Positions 1 through 5,406 of a stretch of DNA of 8,390 bases are shown here, in pieces. This DNA comes from SIG480 sp045533555 (GTDB lineage Bacteria; Bacillota; Clostridia; Oscillospirales; JAAYXM01), in assembly GCA_045533555.1 (NCBI GenBank), contig JAZSHZ010000215.1, positions 1 to 8,390 on the forward strand, written 5' to 3'. How positions within the stretch are numbered: position 1 is the stretch's first letter; every line of letters begins with the position of its first letter. The notes below the pieces were generated by a model that saw only the letters and a list, made by a program, of their open reading frames with translations, was not told the DNA's origin and did not search any database. The translations under genes and the position numbers were made by a program.

Positions 1-31
1 TTTGAGCAGTATTATAACCTCTAAAAATATC

Positions 32-65
32 AAAGACCTTTCACCGATAAAGTGAAAGGTCTTTT
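32..65 (+). terminator. Strong hairpin terminator ahead of the fliB-like gene
   Basis: A perfect 13-bp stem (AAAGACCTTTCAC at 32-44 with GTGAAAGGTCTTT at 52-64) encloses a 7-nt loop and runs into TTTT at 62-65. It most likely ends a plus-strand gene lying left of the window. The stem's 5' A-rich side would also give a T-rich tail on the minus strand, so bidirectional use is possible. It ends only 17 nt before the next start codon, so it could instead act as a leader hairpin if transcription starts near position 25 (a TATAAC at 13-18 could be a -10 element whose -35 lies outside the window). Confidence 0.8.
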
Positions 66-81
66 GCAAGGATGAAGCATT

Positions 82-1020
82 ATGCAGAAGGTATACCCGG
101 ATTATTATAAAGAATTCCGATGCATAGCAGGAGAATGTAAAAACAGCTGTTGCATCGGTTGGGAAATAGATATAGATGAAGAAAGTCTCCGCCGCTTTGA
201 GCAGACGGAGGGAGCTTTTGGTGAAAGACTAAGGGAAAACATATCATATGAAGAAACGCCGCATTTCATTTTGGGCGAGAATGAGCGTTGTCCGTTTCTC
301 AATGCGGATAGCCTCTGCGATATGATACTTGAACTCGGCGAGGACTCCATATGCGGAATATGCCGCGAGCATCCGAGATTTTATAATGAGATACCCGGAA
401 GGATTGAAGCGGGGCTGGGGCTCTGCTGCGAGGAAGCGGCAAGAATAATTCTCGGAAAAACCGATAAGACGAAGCTTGAAATCTCGGGTGAGCCGGAGGT
501 TGAGGACGAAATCATAACCCTGCGCGATGAGGTCATATCGCTTTTGCAGGAGAGGGAAAACCCGATTGATTCAAGATGTGAGAATGTTCTCGCGCTTTGC
601 GGAATAAACCTTTCCGAAAGCAGTATTGCGGAATGGGCGGAGTTTCTTCTTTCGCTTGAAAGAATGGATGAGGCTTGGACTCGTGTGCTCTTGTTTCTCA
701 AGGAAAATGCGGAGTGTGTCGGAAGTGCACCGAAGCTGATGGTTGAGCACGAGTGCGAATATGAGCAGCTTCTTGTCTATCTCATCTACCGACATTTTGC
801 AAACGCGCCCGACCTTGAAGAGGCGGCGCTTCGAGCCGCATTCGCCGTTGTCTGTTTTCGGACGGTTCGCGCAATCGGCGCGGCGGTGCTCATAAAAAAG
901 GGTGCGTTCGCACCAGAAGATAATATCCTTCTCTGCCGCCTGATGTCGGCAGAGCTTGAATATTCCGACGATAACAGAAATGAAATCCTTGATAAACTCG
1001 CATTTGAAATAATCGGGTAA
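82..1020 (+). CDS. fliB: FliB-like flagellin lysine-N-methylase family protein
   Basis: The 312-aa product has the N-terminal signature of the FliB family, whose founding member methylates lysine side chains of flagellin in Salmonella. A Tyr-Tyr-Lys-Glu-Phe-Arg-Cys start leads into a cysteine cluster at C14, C19, C23 and C24, followed by the GWEIDID stretch (26-32). More cysteines follow at C70, C79, C91 and C94 (the last two in a CGICREHPRF motif) and C115-C116. This layout is shared with YkgJ-type zinc/iron-sulfur cysteine clusters; the metal is inferred. The remaining ~190 residues are helical and poorly conserved. The protein is shorter than Salmonella FliB (about 400 aa). AAGGA at 68-72 lies 9 nt before the chosen ATG. 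No flagellar gene is in the window, and many non-motile Clostridia carry such proteins, so the true substrate is uncertain. The stop codon is buried in the shared downstream terminator. Confidence 0.85.
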   Translation: MQKVYPDYYKEFRCIAGECKNSCCIGWEIDIDEESLRRFEQTEGAFGERLRENISYEETPHFILGENERCPFLNADSLCDMILELGEDSICGICREHPRFYNEIPGRIEAGLGLCCEEAARIILGKTDKTKLEISGEPEVEDEIITLRDEVISLLQERENPIDSRCENVLALCGINLSESSIAEWAEFLLSLERMDEAWTRVLLFLKENAECVGSAPKLMVEHECEYEQLLVYLIYRHFANAPDLEEAALRAAFAVVCFRTVRAIGAAVLIKKGAFAPEDNILLCRLMSAELEYSDDNRNEILDKLAFEIIG

Positions 1021-1045
1021 GCCAAAAGCTTACCCGATTATTTTT
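1007..1045. terminator. Bidirectional terminator containing both convergent stop codons
   Basis: A perfect 16-bp stem (1007-1022 with 1028-1043) encloses a 5-nt loop, CAAAA. It has T-rich tails on both strands: TTTTT at 1041-1045 on plus, and the complement of AAA at 1007-1009 with flanking bases on minus. The TAA stops of the plus-strand fliB-like gene (1018-1020) and of the minus-strand deacetylase (1030-1032) both lie inside the stem. The stem therefore codes for the same last three residues, Ile-Ile-Gly, in both proteins. Confidence 0.93.
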
Positions 1046-1866
1046 CTTATATCTCTTCCGTGGGCGCGGTTAAAACGGCGGATGTCATAGAGTTCATCGG
1101 GGTTTCCCGTTATGACGTTGATTTCCTCATATGTTCCGAGTGAGGCGGAAAAGCCTTCCTCACGGATGATTTCGCGAAGTGTATCGTTCGTGCCGCCATA
1201 GGGGTAAGTGAATGCGGGCGGAGCTTTGCCGAGCTTTTCGGCAAGAAGTTTTTGTGAGCGGACTATGTCATCGTGGATAATTTCGCGATAATCCGAGTCG
1301 CTTTCGCCCGATGCTTTGAGGCATCCGTGGCGACCTTTCAGCGAATGCAGGTTATATGAATGGTTCAAAAATTCACAGTGGCCTGATTTCTGCATCTCGG
1401 AAATCTCATCCCACGAGAGGTGAGCATAGTTTATATGCTTGTCTATTCCCTCTGTCGAATATCTTTCAGTGTATGCACCGACAACGGAGAAAACCGCCTT
1501 CATATTATATTGACGCAGAAGCGGAAAAACATTTTTATAATCCGTCTGATAGCCGTCGTCGAAGGTCAGTATAATCGGCTTTTTCGGAAGCGGCCCCTTG
1601 CCGTTGCAATATGCAATCAGCTCGGAAACGGTTACCGTTTCAAAGCCGAGCTCACGGATGAGCCGTAGGTCTGACTCAAGCTCCTGCGGTGAGATAACAT
1701 ATTTGCCAAGCTTTTTTGGCTCGTCAAGCACTTGATGATACATAAGAACGGGGAGCTTTATATCATCCGTCTCCTCCGCTATCGCGGGGAGACTTTTTTC
1801 TTTTGCAAGGACGAATAAGGACGCGGCACATAGCGCAACGAGGAAAAAGACCGCTCTGTTTTTCAT
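1030..1866 (-). CDS. Secreted polysaccharide deacetylase (NodB homology, CE4)
   Basis: This is a 278-aa predicted carbohydrate esterase family 4 enzyme, removing acetyl groups from N-acetylated polysaccharide or peptidoglycan outside the membrane. A short basic N-terminus, a hydrophobic core (about 5-21) and V-L-A before K22 look like a signal peptide. Then follow the LMYHQV segment (H44), motif 1 TFDDG (101-105, with catalytic-base and metal Asp 103-104), motif 2 HSYNLH (H169, H174) and the later TYPYGG motif. The ATG at 1866 is preferred over an in-frame GTG at 1872: GGGTGAT at 1873-1879 sits 6 nt before the ATG but abuts the GTG. No separate promoter is obvious in the short gap behind the terminator at 1895-1923, so expression may depend on read-through or on a weak promoter inside that gap. 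The substrate (peptidoglycan, capsule or other glycan) cannot be told from sequence. Confidence 0.92.
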   Translation of the reverse strand: MKNRAVFFLVALCAASLFVLAKEKSLPAIAEETDDIKLPVLMYHQVLDEPKKLGKYVISPQELESDLRLIRELGFETVTVSELIAYCNGKGPLPKKPIILTFDDGYQTDYKNVFPLLRQYNMKAVFSVVGAYTERYSTEGIDKHINYAHLSWDEISEMQKSGHCEFLNHSYNLHSLKGRHGCLKASGESDSDYREIIHDDIVRSQKLLAEKLGKAPPAFTYPYGGTNDTLREIIREEGFSASLGTYEEINVITGNPDELYDIRRFNRAHGRDIRKIIG

Positions 1867-1892
1867 ATACACATCACCCGATGAAATATATG

Positions 1893-1923
1893 AAAAGCGG
1901 GTTGCACAATATGCAACCCGCTT
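1893..1923 (-). terminator. Terminator after the small PQ-loop gene
   Basis: A perfect 12-bp GC-rich stem (AAGCGGGTTGCA at 1895-1906 with its complement at 1912-1923) encloses a 5-nt loop. It is followed on the minus strand by a T run from the complement of AAAA at 1893-1896. It ends transcription of the leftward genes that begin at the MATE transporter and separates them from the deacetylase. Confidence 0.9.
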
Positions 1924-1934
1924 GCGATTTTTAT

Positions 1935-2240
1935 TTACTTCGCTTCTGCTTCTGCCTTTTTATCAAGCTGATAATTGCGGTAGTAGAGAATGAGGTCTGC
2001 TCCTACCATCACGAAGTTGAGTATGTAGAATACGAGAACATACCACTTGTGAGCAAATTCAGCCATATAAGCTTCGTTCATAAACTTTGAAGCGATACCT
2101 GCAACATAACCGAACTCGATAAGGCAAAGGAACATAAGGCTCTTGCCCTTTGTTGTTCTTGCTTTCCAGGATTTCATAACATTTGCCGGCCAGGATGCGC
2201 CAAAGCTTACCACCATTATAATTTCGAGTAATTCTGCCAT
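1935..2240 (-). CDS. Small three-helix PQ-loop/SemiSWEET-like membrane protein
   Basis: This 101-aa integral membrane protein has three predicted helices (about 5-22, 33-53 and 65-88) and a charged C-terminal tail rich in Lys, Ala and Glu. The first loop, WPANVMKSWKARTTKGKS (17-34), resembles the PQ-loop pattern of SemiSWEET/MtN3 half-transporters (Pro, then a basic stretch, then T/S-K-G-x-S), and the length fits that family of roughly 85-100 residues. The canonical Pro-Gln pair is Trp-Pro here, so the assignment is by fold pattern, not by a perfect motif. SemiSWEETs work as dimers to move sugars or other small solutes; the substrate here is unknown. AAGGAG lies 10 nt before the ATG. The gene starts 51 bp beyond the yfbR stop on the same strand with no terminator between them, so co-transcription is plausible. 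Confidence 0.72.
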   Translation of the reverse strand: MAELLEIIMVVSFGASWPANVMKSWKARTTKGKSLMFLCLIEFGYVAGIASKFMNEAYMAEFAHKWYVLVFYILNFVMVGADLILYYRNYQLDKKAEAEAK

Positions 2241-2291
2241 TTTATCATTTCTCCTTTTTTAAAAATATCACTTTATATAATAACAAAAAAA

Positions 2292-2861
2292 TCAAAGCTC
2301 GTCAACCGTCATATTGAAGGCATCAAGATAGTTTTCGATAAAATATGCAACTTCTTCGGATTTCATCTCATCAAGTGCTGCCTTTGTCTGCTTCAGTGCA
2401 GTTGCAAAATCACGGTTGCCCGCATTTATCTCCTCGATGCATTTGATATAGGCATCGAGCTTATCTGCCGCTTTGACGAAGAAATTGACTTTTTCATCAT
2501 CATCCATTGCGGCGGCGCGGATGCCGCTTCTCATTTCTTCGGTGAGATTTGCGAGAAGGCGTTCGCTTGCCTCGTGTTCGATTCTCTTGTAGGCGGTCTT
2601 TATATCCGAGCCATAATATTTTATCGGTGTCGGAAGGTCACCCGTCAGGATTTCGGGCATATCGTGGTAGAGCGCGCAGGAGGCGACTCTGCCGGGGTCA
2701 ATATCGCGCCCGAATACATCCCTTGATATAACCGCAAGGGCATGGGCAAGAACGGCGACGTGATATGAATGCTCCGCGACATTTTCCGTTCTTGTGTTGC
2801 GCATAAGCGACCAGCGCGAGATGTATTTCATTCTGTAGATAAATGCGAAGAATTTGCTCAT
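2292..2861 (-). CDS. yfbR: YfbR-type HD-domain 5'-deoxynucleotidase
   Basis: This 189-aa protein matches E. coli YfbR (199 aa) along its whole length. YfbR is a metal-dependent cytoplasmic phosphohydrolase that removes 5'-phosphate from deoxynucleoside monophosphates. Visible landmarks are RWSLMRNTRTENVAEHS near the N-terminus (R16 and W17, the positions tied to deoxyribose recognition in YfbR; H31 as a metal ligand), H66-D67 of the HD motif, E70, the GDLPTPIKYY loop (74-83), and D133 in VKAADKLDAYIKC as the last metal ligand. All expected catalytic residues are present. AGGAAG precedes the ATG. The gene begins 21 bp after the MATE stop codon on the same strand, so the two are almost certainly one transcript. 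The likely role is dNMP pool cleaning or thymidylate precursor supply. Confidence 0.93.
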   Translation of the reverse strand: MSKFFAFIYRMKYISRWSLMRNTRTENVAEHSYHVAVLAHALAVISRDVFGRDIDPGRVASCALYHDMPEILTGDLPTPIKYYGSDIKTAYKRIEHEASERLLANLTEEMRSGIRAAAMDDDEKVNFFVKAADKLDAYIKCIEEINAGNRDFATALKQTKAALDEMKSEEVAYFIENYLDAFNMTVDEL

Positions 2862-2882
2862 TTTAATCTTCCTTTCTGTGTT

Positions 2883-4229
2883 TTATTCAAGGCTCCTTAT
2901 TGTCTTGTCTGTGAGATATTTATAGACGGCAAGGCATATGATAATCTGGAACACCGTTGAGATCGGTGTGCTTATTCCGATGAGGAAAAGATTCGTGTTC
3001 GGGATATTGCTCATAAGGAAAACGACGGGAACGCGGACGGCAAACGCACCGAGAATCCCCTGGAAGAGAACGAAACCGGTTCTTCCGCATCCGTTATAGT
3101 AGCCGATGAAGCAGAAGAGGAAGGGAGTCAGTATGCAATCGAATCCGTATGCCGTGAGATAGAGATGCGCCTTTTTGATGACATCGGGGTCATTGTCGAA
3201 TATCTTCGCGAGAAGGTCGCCGTGTGCCATTGCAAAATATGCCATAACGATGCCGACCGCAAGCGAGGTTATAATTCCCCAACGAAGCCCCTGCTTTGCG
3301 CGATCGGGCTTTCTTGCACCGAGATTCTGCGCGACGAATGCGCTCATCGATTGCATAAACGCGGCGGGAATGAGGAGAAGGAAGGCGCAGACCTTGTCTC
3401 CGATGCCGACTGCGGCAGATGCGATGACACCCATATCGTTGACGAGCATCTGGATTATGAGAAAAGAGATGCCGACGAGGAGATCCTGCAATGCGATCGG
3501 AGATCCGAGCCGAAGCTCCGCATTGATTATATCGCGCTCAAAGCGGACGTGCTTTGCAGAAAACTCAAAGGGGAGTTTTTTTCTTCTGATGATTATGAGC
3601 GAGAGGATGACACTTGCACCCTGCGCCGCCACCGTTGCGATTGCGGCACCCGCGGCACCCATATCAAATACCGCGACGAGAAGAAGATCGCCGAGGATAT
3701 TTATGACCGATGCGATTGCAACGGTTATGAGCGGTGTTTTGCTGTCACCTATTCCGCGGAAGATGCTTCCGAGGACGTTGTAGGCAACGATGAAGATACT
3801 GCCTATACCGCAGATTCTTATGTAGTCGGAGGTTTCGCGGAAGGCTTCTGCAGGCGCGTGCATAAGTGATGCGAGCGAATCCGAAAAAATCGGTATTATG
3901 AGAGTGAAGAGAATTGCGATGACGGAAAAAAGGGCAATACCGCCGCCGACGGCGCGGCCTGCCTCCTCGGGGTTTTCTTCGCCGATCCGCCTTCCGACGA
4001 GAATTGTTATTCCCATTGCAAGACCCGTTATGATGCTCGTTATCGTATGCAGAAGAAGGCTTCCCGTCGCAACACCCGAGACATCACCCGTTTTGGCAAA
4101 CTGACCGACTATGAGAAGGTCAACTCCGCCATAGAGCGCCTGCAGGAACATTGCGAGAAAAACAGGAAGGGCAAAACCGAGAAGCGAAGGGAGGATTTTG
4201 CCTTCTGTCAGAGCATTTGTTTTTTTCAT
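2883..4229 (-). CDS. MATE family multidrug efflux transporter
   Basis: This 448-aa polytopic membrane protein has the size and twelve-helix pattern of the MATE (multidrug and toxic compound extrusion) family, which exports cationic drugs or metabolites against Na+ or H+ entry. Predicted helices lie at about 12-42, 52-79, 93-115, 131-152, 163-179, 184-204, 232-254, 268-293, 315-336, 350-375, 385-407 and 413-437. Family landmarks include ALYGGVDLLIVGQF in helix 1, GRRIGEENPEEA (79-90) and its second-half counterpart QNLGARKPDRAKQG (301-314) in the two pseudo-symmetric halves, and FRGIGDSKTP (157-166). It resembles the unnamed MATE paralogues common in Clostridia; substrate cannot be assigned. 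AAGGAG precedes the ATG, and a consensus-like promoter lies at 4267-4295. It is the first gene of a leftward unit with yfbR. Confidence 0.94.
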   Translation of the reverse strand: MKKTNALTEGKILPSLLGFALPVFLAMFLQALYGGVDLLIVGQFAKTGDVSGVATGSLLLHTITSIITGLAMGITILVGRRIGEENPEEAGRAVGGGIALFSVIAILFTLIIPIFSDSLASLMHAPAEAFRETSDYIRICGIGSIFIVAYNVLGSIFRGIGDSKTPLITVAIASVINILGDLLLVAVFDMGAAGAAIATVAAQGASVILSLIIIRRKKLPFEFSAKHVRFERDIINAELRLGSPIALQDLLVGISFLIIQMLVNDMGVIASAAVGIGDKVCAFLLLIPAAFMQSMSAFVAQNLGARKPDRAKQGLRWGIITSLAVGIVMAYFAMAHGDLLAKIFDNDPDVIKKAHLYLTAYGFDCILTPFLFCFIGYYNGCGRTGFVLFQGILGAFAVRVPVVFLMSNIPNTNLFLIGISTPISTVFQIIICLAVYKYLTDKTIRSLE

Positions 4230-4266
4230 ATATATAAAATTCTCCTTTTAAAAAACTGCATTGCCT

Positions 4267-4295
4267 ATTATAACGGAAAGCGATATAAAAAGCAA
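4267..4295 (-). promoter_or_regulatory. Sigma-A-type promoter for the MATE-yfbR unit
   Basis: Reading the minus strand, TTGCTT (4295-4290) and TATAAT (4272-4267) are separated by exactly 17 bp. The start would lie near 4260, giving a leader of about 30 nt that contains AAGGAG before the ATG at 4229. Confidence 0.75.
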
Positions 4296-4353
4296 ATAAA
4301 TATTTAATATGAAAATGAATAAAAGCATACTTCAAATAAAATCCTAAAGTTGC

Positions 4354-4408
4354 TGGACAAATTGCGAAAAATTGTGTATCATATATAATGAATTAATTTT
4401 GTTGTCCA
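4354..4408. promoter_or_regulatory. Inverted repeat flanking the nagB promoter (candidate operator)
   Basis: TGGACAA at 4354-4360 and its exact complement TTGTCCA at 4402-4408 bracket the nagB core promoter. One arm sits directly upstream of the -35 and the other just downstream of the expected start. The arms are 48 bp apart centre to centre, too far for one dimer site but suitable for two half-sites or a short loop. The regulator is not identified; nag genes in Bacillota are commonly controlled by GntR-family or ROK-family repressors. Confidence 0.4.
4362..4389 (+). promoter_or_regulatory. Sigma-A-type promoter for nagB
   Basis: TTGCGA (4362-4367) and a perfect TATAAT (4384-4389) are spaced 16 bp apart. 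The predicted start is near 4396, which gives a leader of about 36 nt with GAGGTGA (4419-4425) 6 nt ahead of the ATG. Confidence 0.78.
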
Positions 4409-4431
4409 AATTTATATAGAGGTGAAGAAAA

Positions 4432-5217
4432 ATGAAACTTATCATCAGAGACAATTATGACGGAATGTGCCAGTGGGCTGCGGAGCATATCGCTTCTGCA
4501 ATCAATAACCACAAGGAAGACCGCCCGTTTATCCTCGGCTTGCCGACGGGTTCTTCTCCGCTCGGAGTCTATGCAAGACTCATCGAGATGAACAAGGCGG
4601 GAAAGGTCAGCTTCAAGAACGTCGTGACATTCAATATGGATGAATATGTCGGACTTCCGAAGGATCATGACCAGAGCTACTGGTATTTTATGCACGATAA
4701 TTTCTTCAATCATATCGATATCCCGAGCGAGAATATCAATATTCTTGACGGTATGGCAGATGATCTCGAGCTTGAGTGCAGCCGCTATGAAGAAAAGATC
4801 GCATCCTATGGCGGAATTGACCTCTTCCTCGGCGGCAGCGGCGTTGACGGTCATATCGCTTTCAATGAGCCGTTCACATCGCTCACATCGCGCACGGGTG
4901 TCCGCGCACTTACGGAGGATACTCTCATCGTCAATTCCCGCTTCTTTGACAATGACCCGGATAAGGTTCCGAAGACTGCTCTCTCCGTCGGTGTAGGAAC
5001 AGTTTGTGATTCAAAGGAAGTTCTCCTTCTTATCAGCGGACACAATAAGGCACGCGCACTCCGCCATTGTGTTGAGGGCGGTGTTGACCATGCATGGACA
5101 ATCAGTGCACTTCAGCTCCATCCCAACGGCATAGTCGCTTGCGACGAGGCAGCCTGCGGCGAGCTCAAGGTTGACACTTATAAGTATTTCAAGGAAATTT
5201 ATAAAAACGAAAAATAA
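4432..5217 (+). CDS. nagB: Glucosamine-6-phosphate deaminase
   Basis: This 261-aa cytoplasmic enzyme converts glucosamine 6-phosphate to fructose 6-phosphate and ammonium, feeding amino-sugar carbon into glycolysis. It resembles E. coli NagB (266 aa) from end to end. Landmarks are LGLPTGSSPLG (35-45, phosphate loop), TFNMDEYVG (66-74, with catalytic Asp70), and the GVDGHIAFNEP block (137-147), which supplies Asp139, His141 and Glu146 (equivalents of E. coli D141, H143 and E148). Arg170 in NSRFF and Lys206 match E. coli phosphate-binding R172 and K208. The E. coli allosteric residue R158 is Gly156 here, while K160 is Arg158, so GlcNAc6P activation may be weak or absent. The gene has its own promoter. 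No nagA or sugar transporter is in the window, and no convincing terminator follows it. Confidence 0.96.
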   Translation: MKLIIRDNYDGMCQWAAEHIASAINNHKEDRPFILGLPTGSSPLGVYARLIEMNKAGKVSFKNVVTFNMDEYVGLPKDHDQSYWYFMHDNFFNHIDIPSENINILDGMADDLELECSRYEEKIASYGGIDLFLGGSGVDGHIAFNEPFTSLTSRTGVRALTEDTLIVNSRFFDNDPDKVPKTALSVGVGTVCDSKEVLLLISGHNKARALRHCVEGGVDHAWTISALQLHPNGIVACDEAACGELKVDTYKYFKEIYKNEK

Positions 5218-5302
5218 AAAAATTAGCACAAAATTGCCCTGCAATTAAAGTATGTTGCGCACTTGAAATGTGTTTTTTGGAACATATTGCTTTGTTTGTG
5301 TG

Positions 5303-5320
5303 TTTTTTTGCTTTTTTTGC
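5303..5320 (+). repeat. Tandem 9-bp T-tract repeat upstream of gdhA promoter
   Basis: The 189-bp gap between nagB and gdhA is strongly T-biased. TTTTTTTGC occurs twice in tandem (5303-5311 and 5312-5320), flanked by another T6 at 5273-5278 and T4 at 5323-5326. The repeats end 8 bp before the gdhA -35, the place where an UP element or bent DNA would act. Left of this, only a weak 6-bp hairpin (5232-5246, no T tail) is visible. Confidence 0.5.
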
Positions 5321-5328
5321 GATTTTCA

Positions 5329-5356
5329 TTGACAATATTTTTAAAGTTGATATAAT
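5329..5356 (+). promoter_or_regulatory. Consensus promoter for gdhA
   Basis: A perfect TTGACA (5329-5334) and a perfect TATAAT (5351-5356) are separated by 16 bp. Transcription should start near 5363, leaving a leader of about 44 nt with GGAGG at 5394-5398, 8 nt before the ATG. This predicts high basal expression. Confidence 0.9.
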
Positions 5357-5406
5357 TTAATACAGTAAGCAAATAAAATTCAACATATAAAACGGAGGTA
5401 AAAGTT

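Noticed and set aside
32..64. Hairpins in the window as CRISPR or mobile-element ends
   Set aside because: Each perfect inverted repeat lies at a gene end, is unrelated in sequence to the others, and has no direct repeats or transposase nearby.
1870..1872. GTG as the start of the deacetylase
   Set aside because: The Shine-Dalgarno-like GGGTGAT directly abuts it; the ATG six bases downstream has proper spacing.
3175..3783. Second plus-strand open frame of 202 codons in the same place
   Set aside because: Also antisense to the MATE gene, in another frame, with biased Ser/Arg/Met composition and no start signal.
3165..3869. Plus-strand open frame of 234 codons opposite the MATE gene
   Set aside because: Its product is a low-complexity Asp/Glu/Arg/Cys-rich string with no family resemblance and no ribosome binding site. 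It is the antisense shadow of a well-conserved twelve-helix transporter.
4393..4854. Minus-strand open frame opposite nagB
   Set aside because: It overlaps a conserved enzyme with all catalytic residues and has no ribosome binding site or known domain.
5232..5246. Hairpin AATTGC-CCT-GCAATT after nagB as a terminator
   Set aside because: Only 6 bp with a 3-nt loop and no T run after it; too weak to call a terminator.
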